A stretch of 64,000 bases of DNA from Streptomyces cyaneochromogenes (GTDB lineage: Bacteria; Actinomycetota; Actinomycetes; Streptomycetales; Streptomycetaceae). A program made the translations under genes and the position numbers. Location: contig NZ_CP034539.1 of the NCBI RefSeq assembly GCF_003963535.1, forward strand, positions 4,216,001 through 4,280,000. Reading direction: 5' to 3'. Position 1 is the first letter of the stretch. Each line of letters begins with the position of its first letter. Positions 1 to 8,591 of the stretch are shown one piece after another. The notes beneath the pieces were generated by a model. It did not search any database. It was not told where the DNA came from and saw only the letters and a program-made list of their open reading frames with translations.

Positions 1-1
1 C

Positions 2-457
2 CCGTTCTCACCGTCCCCGCGGTACCCGGCGCCCCCGGCGACTCCGTCCCCGTCGTACGCCACCTACCCCTGGCAGCCCCCCGTCCCGCCGGAACCGACC
101 GCACCCCCGCGCCACCGGACCCCGGACCACCCGCCCCTCGGGCACCACAGCGACCTGCGGATCCTGCGCACCGCCTACCGCTGGCAGCGGCGCGTGGCGA
201 CGCTCACCGCGCTCGGGTACTTCACCCTCTTCCTGATCCTGTCCGCCGGCGCGCCCGGGTTCATGACGAGCACGGTCACCGACGGGCTGCCCGTCGGCCT
301 GCTCCTCGCCCTGCTCCAACTGCCGGTCACCTGGCTGGCGATCTGGCTGTACGAGCACACGGCCAGCCGCTACGTCGACCCGCTCGCGGACCGTATCCGC
401 AAGGAGGCCGCGGTCGACGCCAAGCGCGATGCGGGCAAGAGGGAGGCCGGGCGATGA
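2..457 (+). CDS. DUF485 family membrane protein, 5' end outside window
   Basis: The reading frame is open from the left window edge. It begins with a Pro/Ser/Tyr-rich tail, then the DUF485 core (HHSDLRILRTAYRWQRRVAT, followed by two hydrophobic segments separated by a short polar loop) and a charged C-terminus. DUF485 proteins are small two-helix membrane proteins usually encoded directly before an acetate/glycolate sodium:solute symporter, and are thought to assist it. Here the stop overlaps the symporter start by four bases (ATGA at 454-457), so the pair is almost certainly co-transcribed and translationally coupled. The Pro-rich extension ahead of the core is longer than in enterobacterial YjcH. 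The true start lies outside the window. Confidence 0.9.
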   Translation, partial: PFSPSPRYPAPPATPSPSYATYPWQPPVPPEPTAPPRHRTPDHPPLGHHSDLRILRTAYRWQRRVATLTALGYFTLFLILSAGAPGFMTSTVTDGLPVGLLLALLQLPVTWLAIWLYEHTASRYVDPLADRIRKEAAVDAKRDAGKREAGR

Positions 458-2064
458 CGGACTTCAGCTCGGACGCGCAGGCGTGGTCGCTCGTCGCCTT
501 CTGCACCGTGGCCACGATCACGCTGCTGCTGTGCGTGATGATGGGCCCGGACCGGGACGACCTCGACGAGTTCTACACCGGCTACAGCTCCCTGTCCCCC
601 ATGCGCAACGGCCTGGCGATCGCGGGCGACTACATCAGCGCGGCGACCGTGCTGGGCACGACGGGCGTGATCGCGCTGTGCGGCTACGACGGCATCGTGC
701 TGGCGCTGAGCACGGCCCTGTCGCTGATGCTGCTGATGTTCCTGCTGGCCGAACCCCTGCGCAACGCGGGCCGGTTCACGATGGGCGACGCGCTGGCACG
801 CCGGATGCCGGGCCGGGCCGTGCGGGTCGCGGCCTGCGCGGTGACGCTGGCCGCGCTGCTGCCGCTGATGCTGGTGCAGTTGGCGGGGACCGGGCAGTTG
901 CTGGCATTCATCCTGGGGTTCTCGGGCGACTCCCTGAAGACGGGGTGCATCGTCGGGCTGGGTGTGCTGATGATCAGCTACGCGGCGATCGGCGGGATGA
1001 AGGGCACGGCCCTCATCCAGATCCTGAAGATGGTGATGCTGCTGGGGTCGGGCGCCGTGGTCGCCGTACTGGTGCTGCGGCGGTTCGACTGGGATCCGGT
1101 CGCGCTGTTCGACGCGGCGGCGGCACAGAGCGGGGTCGGCTCGGCCTTCCTCGAGTCGGGGCTGCAGTTCTCGGGCGGTCCGCATCCCAGCCTCGACATG
1201 ATCAGCTCCCAGATGGCCGTCGTCCTCGGCGGTGCGGTTCTGCCGCACATCACCATGCGTATGTACACGGCGACCGGCGCGCGTCAGGTGCGGCGGTCCA
1301 TGTCCTGGGCGGTGTCCAGCGTGGCGGTGTTCGTGCTGGTGATCACGGTGGTCGGCTTCGGTGCGACGGCGCTGATCGGGCGGGAGGTGATCGCCGGGGC
1401 GGATCCGCAGGGCAACACGGCCTATCTGCTGGGTACCAGGGCCGCGTTCGGCGCCGACGTCTCCACCACGGAGACGCTCGTGTTCACGGCGGTCACCACG
1501 GCCATCTTCCTGACCGTGCTCGCCTCGGTCGCCGGCATGATCCTCGCCTGCGCGAACTCCCTCGCCCATGACGTGTTCGCCACCCGGCTGCGGGAGCTGT
1601 CCGGCCGCCGCGAGATGGCGCTGGCCCGGCTGTCGGCGCTGGCGGTGGGCGTCCCGGCGATCGTGCTGGCGACGATGGTCCAGCACCGCAGCCTGCAGCC
1701 ACTGGTGACCCTGTCCTTCACCCTCGGCGCCTCCGCCATCGCCCCGGCGCTCGTCTACAGCCTCTTCTGGCGCCGGTACACCCGCGCCGGCCTGCTGTGG
1801 ACCCTGATCGGCGGCTCGGCGGTGGTGCTGGTCCTGATGCCGGGAACCAACCTGGTGTCCGGCTCACCGATCTCCGCCTTCCCCGAGGCCGACTTCAACT
1901 GGTTCCCTTTCACGACACCCGGTCTCGTGTCGATACCGGCCGGCTTCCTCTTCGGGTGGCTGGGGACGGTCGTGTCCGGGCGGGGCAAGGAGGAGGAGCA
2001 GCGGCGGCAGTACGAGGCCGTGGAGGGGTGGATTCTGGCGGGGGCGGTGCGGAGGGGGAACTGA
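454..2064 (+). CDS. Sodium:solute symporter, ActP/acetate permease type
   Basis: A 536-residue integral membrane protein with about 13 hydrophobic segments across its length. Residues 57-67 (AGDYISAATVL) match the conserved GDYxSAA segment of the SSS family that lies near the sodium site. Length and partner fit cation/acetate symporters (ActP), which take up acetate and related monocarboxylates with sodium. The start ATG overlaps the stop of the DUF485 gene. The C-terminus ends in a Glu/Arg-rich cytoplasmic tail. Substrate is inferred from family and partner, not shown by the sequence; another short carboxylate such as propionate, pyruvate or glycolate is possible. Confidence 0.88.
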   Translation: MTDFSSDAQAWSLVAFCTVATITLLLCVMMGPDRDDLDEFYTGYSSLSPMRNGLAIAGDYISAATVLGTTGVIALCGYDGIVLALSTALSLMLLMFLLAEPLRNAGRFTMGDALARRMPGRAVRVAACAVTLAALLPLMLVQLAGTGQLLAFILGFSGDSLKTGCIVGLGVLMISYAAIGGMKGTALIQILKMVMLLGSGAVVAVLVLRRFDWDPVALFDAAAAQSGVGSAFLESGLQFSGGPHPSLDMISSQMAVVLGGAVLPHITMRMYTATGARQVRRSMSWAVSSVAVFVLVITVVGFGATALIGREVIAGADPQGNTAYLLGTRAAFGADVSTTETLVFTAVTTAIFLTVLASVAGMILACANSLAHDVFATRLRELSGRREMALARLSALAVGVPAIVLATMVQHRSLQPLVTLSFTLGASAIAPALVYSLFWRRYTRAGLLWTLIGGSAVVLVLMPGTNLVSGSPISAFPEADFNWFPFTTPGLVSIPAGFLFGWLGTVVSGRGKEEEQRRQYEAVEGWILAGAVRRGN

Positions 2065-2703
2065 GCGGGGGTGATGGGTGCGGCGGGGACTAGCGGGGGG
2101 GTGATGGGTGCGGCGGGGGACTAGCCGGGGGTGATGGGTGCGGCGGGAGCCGCGGGAGTGGCCCGGGATTCGGGTCACTCGCGGGGGCGGGCCGCATTTC
2201 GGCGTCCGGGTCTTCGGGTTCGCGGGGGCGGGCTGCCTTTCCGCGTCCGGGACTTCGGGGCACGCGCCGGGGCCGACGCCATGTGCGATCCGGGCCTTCG
2301 GAGCACGCGCCCGGCGGCCAACTGCATCCCCGCAGCCGGACCTTCGCGCCACTCACCCGGCGGCCGGCTACATCCCGGCGGCCAGCCGCACCCCCGCGGC
2401 CAGACCTTCGCCCTACTCACCGGGCGGCCAACCACACCCTCCCGCGTCCGGACCTTCGGGCCACTCACCGGGGCGGGGCTGCATTTCGACATCCGGGACT
2501 TCGGGGCACCCGCCGAGGCCGACTCCACCTGCCGTACGGGCCTTCGGGGCACGCGCCCGGCAGCCAACCACACCCCCGCAGCCGGACCTTCGCGCCACTC
2601 ACCCGGCGGCCGGCTACATCCCGGCGGCCAGCCGCATCCCGGTGGCCGGACCTTCTCCCCACTCACCGGGCCCGGGCTACCTCCCGGCACCCCAACCTCC
2701 ACG
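2065..2703. repeat. Repeat-rich non-coding stretch: 3x ~34-bp repeat and 246-bp tandem duplication
   Basis: No credible gene is seen between the symporter stop and the stop of the next gene. From about 2065 to 2145 a unit containing gtgatgggtgcggcggg occurs three times (about 34 bp apart). From about 2190 to 2686 there is a diverged tandem duplication with a constant offset of 246 bp. For example, 2332-2390 and 2578-2636 are almost identical, and cgggccttcgg at 2291 recurs at 2537. A motif tccgggacttcggggca recurs within it. Long open frames on both strands here change composition and carry no recognisable domain, so I read them as repeat artefacts. Confidence 0.7.
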
Positions 2704-3825
2704 TCACTCGCCGGAGGCGGCCCGCATCTCGGCGTCCGGGTCCTCGCCTGTCTCCGGCCGGGGTTGATTGCCGCGGGCGCGCAGCAGGTCCGCCCGGGCG
2801 TAGGTGAGATGAGCGACCGCCTTGATGATCGCGGCCGCGCCCGCGGTGACGCCCGAGGTGAGGCCCGCGATCGCCACGATGACCTGTGCGGTCTCGGAGG
2901 CGTCGAAGCCGAGGGGGTGGGGCTCGTCCAGCAGGGGCCGGGCGGCGAGGAACGCGATGGCGTATCCGAGCAGGGCCACCGCGGCCAGGAGGATCACCTC
3001 ACGGAAGCGCCGGACGGGGTCCGCGACCTGCACGGAGGCGCTGGGGACGTGGTGGCGCCCGCGGCGTCTGAGCACCGCCGCCGCGAAGGCACCCAGCGCG
3101 GCGGAGGCCACGGCGACGCCGACCACCTGCGCCGCGGTCACGCCCCCACCGCCGGACACGTCGTCGCGGGTGAGGACCACCCCGGCGAGAACCAGGACGC
3201 AGAACGTCAGCGCGAAGGCGACCAGCCGGGCGGCGTTGTTGAACAGCGGCGGCCTGTCGTCCGGCGTCACGGCGCGGTTGGGGTGCACCTCGCCGTCCCG
3301 GATGCCGCCGAGCAGCCGTACCGGGCTGCCCACGCGGCCACCCGACAGCAGCACCAGCACCTTGAAATGGTCGCCCTGGTGGAGCGGCACGCGCGGCAGG
3401 CGCAGCCGGTTGCCCTCGTAGGCGAAGCCCCGGGACGAGGTGAAGTGGCCCATCAGATGATCGAGGTAGGGCGGCTGGGTGACCGAGACCCCCCGGACGG
3501 AGCGGTCGGCGAACACCACGGTCAGGCCATGGGATTCGGGGCCCGTGTAGTCGTCGCGGTCGATGCTCCGCGAGCCGTCGTTCTCGACGCGCAGCAGCAC
3601 GAGGGTCGCGTCGTCCATGCCGGGCGCCTCGTCGAACAGGCCCAGCCGGACACCGGCCGGTCTGCGCCACGCGTCGTCGTCGACCGGGCTGTCCAGCTGC
3701 ACCCGGTAGCCGATCCGCTTGCGCCCCGGCGCCCCGCGGTCGTACCAGACCGTGGCCACCGAGGCGACGACACCCACGACGACCGCCACCACGGCTACGA
3801 CATCCTGCGCGCTCAGCCAGTCCAC
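2704..3825 (-). CDS. Hypothetical multi-pass membrane protein
   Basis: 373 residues from a GTG start (MDWLSAQDVVAV) preceded by GAGG six bases upstream. It has one N-terminal membrane segment at about residues 7-27, then an extracytoplasmic or soluble beta-rich domain of about 180 residues. Three or four further hydrophobic segments lie between about 205 and 345. The tail (GNQPRPETGEDPDAEMRAAS) runs into the downstream repeat region, and its wording echoes the repeat translation, so the last 20 residues may have been gained by repeat expansion. I recognise no family. It resembles lineage-specific Streptomyces membrane proteins with a single N-terminal anchor. Confidence 0.75.
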   Translation of the reverse strand: MDWLSAQDVVAVVAVVVGVVASVATVWYDRGAPGRKRIGYRVQLDSPVDDDAWRRPAGVRLGLFDEAPGMDDATLVLLRVENDGSRSIDRDDYTGPESHGLTVVFADRSVRGVSVTQPPYLDHLMGHFTSSRGFAYEGNRLRLPRVPLHQGDHFKVLVLLSGGRVGSPVRLLGGIRDGEVHPNRAVTPDDRPPLFNNAARLVAFALTFCVLVLAGVVLTRDDVSGGGGVTAAQVVGVAVASAALGAFAAAVLRRRGRHHVPSASVQVADPVRRFREVILLAAVALLGYAIAFLAARPLLDEPHPLGFDASETAQVIVAIAGLTSGVTAGAAAIIKAVAHLTYARADLLRARGNQPRPETGEDPDAEMRAASGE

Positions 3826-3904
3826 GGTGCCTCAACTCACGTCCGATGCCGGGCAGTTCCCGACCCCACCCTGCCCGAACGTACCGGCCCGCAACCGGCG
3901 TCGC

Positions 3905-4792
3905 TCACTCCAGGGCGGCCTGCCGGGTCAGCGTCGCCAGGCTGTTGCGCAACTGGTTCATGTGCGTGCGGACCTCGTCCCACTTCTTGCCGTGCTCATG
4001 GAGTACCTGCTCGGTCTCCCGGGCGATCTCGTCCGCGCGCTTGTGGGCCGCCGCGAGCACCTCGGTCGCGTGCGCCTGCGCCTCCTCCTGGAGCCGTTTC
4101 GCCGATGCCTCCGCGTCCGCGAGCACCAGTTCCGCCTCGGCCACCGACGCCTCGGCCAGCGCCACCCGCTCCACCTCCGACGCCCTCAGCGCGGCAACCT
4201 TCTCCTCGGCCTCCCGCTCGGCGTCGGCCCACCGATCGGCGTGCTCCTTCGCCTGGTCGGCGAGCAGACCGTTGGTGCGCTGCCGCGTCTCCCGCAACGG
4301 GCCGAGCACCTCCCCGCGCCCGTCCTTCAGCGCGCGTTTCGCGGCGATACGGATCTCCCCCGCCTCACCGCGGGCCGCGAGCAACCGCTGACGGGCGTAT
4401 TCGTCGGCCTCGGCGCCCACAGCATCGGCATGCGCCTGCGCCGCCTCCCGCACGCCCTCCGCGTACGCCTGCGCCTCCTCCACCATGCGCCGCGCCTCCT
4501 GCCGCGCGGCCTCCCGCACGGCCGCGGCCTCCTCCTCCACCAACTCGAAGATCCGCCGCGCGCCCTCCCCGAGCGTCTCGTACGTCTGCGGGGCCAGCTG
4601 CGCCACCGTCTCCCGCAACCGCTCCGCCTCCTCGTCCATCTCCCTGGCGAGCACGGTGAGCCGGGCAGCCCGTTCCCAGGCGGCGTCACGGTTCCGGAAA
4701 AGGGCGTCGACATAGGCATCGACCTGGTCGGGACGGTAGCCACGCCCTCGTACGACCACGAAGTCGTGGAACGAGCCGGGTGCGCTGCTCAT
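3905..4792 (-). CDS. DivIVA-like coiled-coil ('cellulose-binding' type) protein
   Basis: 295 residues, nearly all alpha-helical. The N-terminus (FVVRGRGYRPDQVDAYVDAL, about residues 12-32) is the DivIVA-type lead-in where GYxxxQVDxxV precedes a coiled coil. The rest (about 40-290) is Ala/Glu/Arg-rich heptads such as AEAELVLADAEASAKRLQEE. Streptomyces genomes annotate such proteins as cellulose-binding or DivIVA-related. Relatives include cytoskeletal coiled coils involved in polar growth (Scy and FilP are functional analogues). No signal peptide, so cytoplasmic. Start ATG at 4792 follows GAGAGGGG. A polar-growth or scaffold role is inference. Confidence 0.82.
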   Translation of the reverse strand: MSSAPGSFHDFVVVRGRGYRPDQVDAYVDALFRNRDAAWERAARLTVLAREMDEEAERLRETVAQLAPQTYETLGEGARRIFELVEEEAAAVREAARQEARRMVEEAQAYAEGVREAAQAHADAVGAEADEYARQRLLAARGEAGEIRIAAKRALKDGRGEVLGPLRETRQRTNGLLADQAKEHADRWADAEREAEEKVAALRASEVERVALAEASVAEAELVLADAEASAKRLQEEAQAHATEVLAAAHKRADEIARETEQVLHEHGKKWDEVRTHMNQLRNSLATLTRQAALE

Positions 4793-5639
4793 CCTGGAAC
4801 CCCTCTCCGCCGGGGATACGAAAATGATGATTTAGCGCACATCTTGATGTATGGGGCGGAAGCGTTCATAACGCGACACTCCGCACACGGGACACGGGCG
4901 GAGGCACTGAGCCCCGCAGGAAAAGCGCATACGGGCGCATACGAAAGGGCCGGCTCCCCGTCGCACAACCGGAAGCCGGCCCTTTCACTCCCGCACGCCG
5001 CCGCGGCGGCAGCCGGGTGATGTCACATCACGTCACGACGAGCGGCCCGGTGACGCGATCTCGTGGAGAGCGGCCGGGGCCGCCGGGTCGTGTCGCCTTG
5101 CGGCGAGCGGCGGGCCACCGGACGGCGGCCCCTCAATGCGAGCAGCCGCAGCAGCCAGACGGCGCCACCTCACGGCAAGCAACGGGGCCGCCGGGTGGTG
5201 CCACCTCACGGCGAGCAGGCGGGGGCGCCGAGAGGCGCCACGTCGCGGCGAGCAGCCGCAGCCACCAAGCGGCGCCACGTAACGGCAAGCACCAGGGCCG
5301 CCGGGTGGTGCCACCTTGCGGCAAGCGACCAGGGCCGCCGGACGGTGGCCCGAGCAGCTGGGGCCACCGGAAGGTGGCCCCTCCGCAAGCTGCGCAGCGG
5401 CCAGACCGCGCCCACGCAGCCAGCAACCTGGGCCACCGGGCGTCAGGTCGCGGCGAGCAGGCGGGGCCGCCGAGAGGCGCCACGTCGCGGCGAACAGCCG
5501 CAGCCTCAGCCTCCAAACGGAGCCAGCAACCTCACGGCAATCAGCCGCCGCGCAGCCAGACCGCGCCCACACGCAGCCGGCAGCCCCAGCCACCCGACGG
5601 GGCCACCTCACGGCCTGCGGCCACCGCAGCCCCGCGATG
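4793..5639. repeat. Intergenic stretch with terminator and degenerate ~36-40-bp repeats
   Basis: About 850 bases without a supported gene. Positions 4800-4900 are comparatively AT-rich and hold the upstream region of the coiled-coil gene. A strong hairpin sits at 4943-4986. From about 5060 to 5636 there are some ten to fourteen imperfect copies of a 36-40-bp unit with the core GGCCGCCGGGTGGTGCCACC followed by tcacggcgagca. The element ggtggtgccacc inside the unit is itself palindromic, so transcripts could form many small hairpins. Open frames exist on both strands but are only translations of the repeat. Confidence 0.65.
4943..4986. terminator. Strong bidirectional hairpin terminator
   Basis: Perfect 13-bp arms gaaagggccggct (4943-4955) and agccggccctttc (4974-4986) around an 18-base loop. 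It lies beyond the 3' side of the minus-strand toxin/immunity operon and upstream of the coiled-coil gene. It would therefore stop read-through from 5640 towards 4792. Confidence 0.75.
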
Positions 5640-8591
5640 TCACAGCAACCCGTCCCACATCTGCTCCAGCAGCACCGACCACCAGCTCTCCGGTGAGCCG
5701 AGCGCCGCCGGGTCGAGGGAGGCGAGCTGGGCCTGGAAGTCGACGGTCCAGCGGCCCGCCTGTTCCTGGGTCAGGCCGAAGCGAAGACGCCACATGCGGC
5801 CGAGCAGCGCCAGGCAGCGCTGGAACTCGGGCAGGCCCGTGTTCACGAACTGCGGCGGCACCGGCGCACCGCCCGGCCCCGCCTCCACCGGCACGGCGAC
5901 GATGTTCGCCGTCCCGTACTGCACACAGAGCGCCTTGCCGAAGTCGCTGCCCATGACGAGGTACGACCCCGCGTCCGAGGCCGGCTGCACCCCGCGCTCC
6001 TGCGCCAGCTCCGCCAGCGTCGGAACCGGCCGCCCCGGCTGGGCCTGCGCCCAGAAGAACGGACCGACGTCCATCGGCAGACCGCCGACGACCAGACTGT
6101 GCGCCACGACCGGCGGCACGCCCTGCCGGGACACGGCGGCCTGCTCGAACCGGAAGATCCCCGGCCCGAACGCCCCCGCCAGCTCCTGCGCCACGCCCTC
6201 CGGCGGAATCGGCGGCACCGGCTGCACCTGCGGCAGCGGGGCGCGCACCGGCGCCGGGCGGGCGGGCCCGTCGGCCACCTGGTGCAACTCACCCTGGTGC
6301 ACCAGCAGCTGCCCCATCCCCTGCTGCCGGCTCGCGTGATCCGTGCCGTACGGCGCGATCGACGTGATCCGCGCCTGCGGCCACTGCTCCCGGATCATCC
6401 GAGCACAGTACGCACCCGGCAGCTCGCACGACTCCAACTCCGTGTGCAGCTCCAGCACCTGGTCCGGCGGCACGTTCATGCCCCGCAGCTCATGGAAGAT
6501 CTGCCACTCCGGGTGCGGCGTACCCGGCGCCGAACGCCGGATCAGCTGCTGCTCCGACCCGTCCTGCGCGCGGTAGCGGAGGACGGCCTGGTAGCCGGGG
6601 CCGACGGTCGGCTGACCGGTGGGCTGCGGGTAGCCGTATGCCGGGGGCTGGCCCGGGGCGGAGGGCTGCGCCGGGGCCGGTGCCGGGTGGCCGGGTTGGC
6701 CGAGCCGGCCGGGGGGCGGCGGTACGGCACCTGGCGGCATCGGGGGCTGAGGGGCGGCCGAGGGCATGCCCGGGGCGCCGGGCATACCGGGGCCGCCTGC
6801 CAGGCCGGGGGCGCCGGGAGGCTGTGGCGCCCCGGGCGCACCGGGCGCAGGGGGCATACCGGGAGCGCCAGGAGCACCCGGCACACCGGGCGGCTGCGGA
6901 GCGCCAGGCATGCCCGGGGCACCCGGAGCACCGGGCGGGTTGGGGACGCCCGGAGCACCGGGCGCCTGCGCCGACGGGACACCGGGGCCGCCCACCGGGG
7001 GCGCCGCCAGCACGGTCTCCGCATGGTGAACGGCACCCCGAGCACCGCCCGCGGACCCCTGGCCGCCCTGCCCACCGGGGGCACCGAGAGGCTGCGGGGC
7101 GGCGCCGGGCGCACCCGGAGCACCGGGGACGCCAGGAGGCTGTGGAGCGCCGGGCACGTTGGGGACACCCGGCGGATTCTGCGCACCCGGAGCACCAGGG
7201 GCGCCGGGCGCACCGGGCGCACCCGGAGGCTGCGGCGGACCGCCCATCTGACTCGGGTCGGCCAGCACAGTGGCCGCATGGTGCACAGCACCCGGAGGCG
7301 TACCGGGCGGATTCGGTCCGCCAGGCCCACCGGGAGCCCCGGGAGCGCCCGGCGCACCCGGCGCACCGGGCGGCTGCGGAGCGCCAGGCATACCCGGGGC
7401 ACCCGGAGCACCCTCAGGCCCGTCCGGCCCCAACGCGGACACGAGCTGCGTCGGAACGTACCCACCCGCAGGCGTCCCCGGCGCACCCGGGGTGCCCGGC
7501 GTTCCCGGTGCAGACGGCGGCGGAGGCGGCGCACTCCCCGCCCGCGCACCCGGCGTCCCCGGCGCACCAGGCGGAGGAGGCGGCGCCGCCCCACCCCGCG
7601 CACGCGGCGGAGGCGCCGCCTTACTGGTCGCCGCATCGGCGATGTCCCCGGCGTTAGACGCGAGCGGCCGCCCCGGCGCACCCGGCGCACCCGGAGCCTG
7701 CGGCACACCAGGAGCCTGCGGCACACCCGGGTAGCCGTACGACGGCGCACCCGGCCCAGGCGGAGGCGGCGGCGTGGCACCCGGCGGAGGCGTACCCGGC
7801 ACCGGCGGCCCAGGCGGCGGAACCTGACCGCCACCCGACAACAGCGCCGTCCTGTCATCCGGCAGCGCGCTGTCGTCACCGCTCAACGGCGGCGCGAACA
7901 CCGTCTCCGGCAAGGGCACGGAACGGTCCTCCCCGGCATCGCCACCGGTGTCCGTCCCGGCCCACGGAGTCGCGCCTACGGGCACACCAGGCGCACTCGG
8001 CACACCAGGCGCAGGAGCCGCCGGAGCCCCGCCCTGCGTCCGAGGCAGCGCTCCACCACCGGACGTACCAGCGCCAGAACCGCCAGAACCATCAGAACCG
8101 TCAGAAGCACCGGAACCGCCGGAACCCGACCCCGCTCCGGCCCCTGTCCCGGCACCGGTCCCCGCCCCCGAATCCCCAGCCCCGCCATCCCGCCGAGCAT
8201 CCGAGATCCCCAACTTGTCCGCCGCCTCCTGCAACCACTCCGGCGGCGTCAACAGGAACGACGTCTGATTCAGATCCACCCGAGCCGGAGCGGCCGGCGC
8301 CGGTTGCGCCGCCGCGCCGCCACGGCCGTACTCCTCCTCGTACCGGCGGATCACCTCACCCACCGGCAGCGACGGCCACAACGTGGCCTCCCCGCTGTCC
8401 CGGGCGAGCACCAGCCGCTGACCGCCCCCGTCCGAACTCGGCCCGCCCGCACGGTCCTCGGCCCACACCACGAACCCGAGCTCGAACTCCCGCACCCGCA
8501 CCTCACGATGCTGGTACGACGGCACATCCCCGTTGATCCACTCTTCCGCGCGCTCCTGCGCCTGTGCGAACGTCACCATCGCGAAGCTCAC
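5640..8591 (-). CDS. Imm35-like / collagen-like linker / nucleic-acid deaminase-like / SUKH-4 fusion protein
   Basis: 983 residues in four parts. (1) Residues about 1-90 resemble the YrhB/Imm35 immunity fold (AEEWINGDVPSYQHREVRV ... RLVLARDSGEATLWPSLPV). (2) About 100-650 is a low-complexity Gly-Pro-Ala linker with long GAPGAP triplet runs, containing two near-identical islands AVHHAxTVLA (about 434 and 520). (3) About 665-760 is a deaminase-like domain with His693-Pro-Glu695 and Cys722-x6-Cys729, resembling the XOO_2897-like deaminases found in toxin systems. (4) About 790-983 is a SUKH-4 immunity-type domain. No signal peptide or secretion domain is seen. The start ATG overlaps the upstream gene's stop (ATGA, 8588-8591). 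Family names are from pattern recognition. Deaminase activity is inferred; the second motif is C-x6-C rather than the common PCxxC. Confidence 0.82.
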   Translation of the reverse strand: MSFAMVTFAQAQERAEEWINGDVPSYQHREVRVREFELGFVVWAEDRAGGPSSDGGGQRLVLARDSGEATLWPSLPVGEVIRRYEEEYGRGGAAAQPAPAAPARVDLNQTSFLLTPPEWLQEAADKLGISDARRDGGAGDSGAGTGAGTGAGAGSGSGGSGASDGSDGSGGSGAGTSGGGALPRTQGGAPAAPAPGVPSAPGVPVGATPWAGTDTGGDAGEDRSVPLPETVFAPPLSGDDSALPDDRTALLSGGGQVPPPGPPVPGTPPPGATPPPPPGPGAPSYGYPGVPQAPGVPQAPGAPGAPGRPLASNAGDIADAATSKAAPPPRARGGAAPPPPPGAPGTPGARAGSAPPPPPSAPGTPGTPGAPGTPAGGYVPTQLVSALGPDGPEGAPGAPGMPGAPQPPGAPGAPGAPGAPGGPGGPNPPGTPPGAVHHAATVLADPSQMGGPPQPPGAPGAPGAPGAPGAQNPPGVPNVPGAPQPPGVPGAPGAPGAAPQPLGAPGGQGGQGSAGGARGAVHHAETVLAAPPVGGPGVPSAQAPGAPGVPNPPGAPGAPGMPGAPQPPGVPGAPGAPGMPPAPGAPGAPQPPGAPGLAGGPGMPGAPGMPSAAPQPPMPPGAVPPPPGRLGQPGHPAPAPAQPSAPGQPPAYGYPQPTGQPTVGPGYQAVLRYRAQDGSEQQLIRRSAPGTPHPEWQIFHELRGMNVPPDQVLELHTELESCELPGAYCARMIREQWPQARITSIAPYGTDHASRQQGMGQLLVHQGELHQVADGPARPAPVRAPLPQVQPVPPIPPEGVAQELAGAFGPGIFRFEQAAVSRQGVPPVVAHSLVVGGLPMDVGPFFWAQAQPGRPVPTLAELAQERGVQPASDAGSYLVMGSDFGKALCVQYGTANIVAVPVEAGPGGAPVPPQFVNTGLPEFQRCLALLGRMWRLRFGLTQEQAGRWTVDFQAQLASLDPAALGSPESWWSVLLEQMWDGLL

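Noticed and set aside
2131..4659. 842-codon plus-strand open frame
   Set aside because: Spans the repeat region and the antisense of two supported minus-strand genes; composition is that of the complementary strand of high-GC coding DNA.
5060..5636. CRISPR-like array
   Set aside because: Units are imperfect, unevenly spaced and without unique spacers; no cas genes.
6740..7760. True collagen gene
   Set aside because: GAPGAP triplets are only the linker of a larger fusion with globular domains at both ends; no secretion signal.
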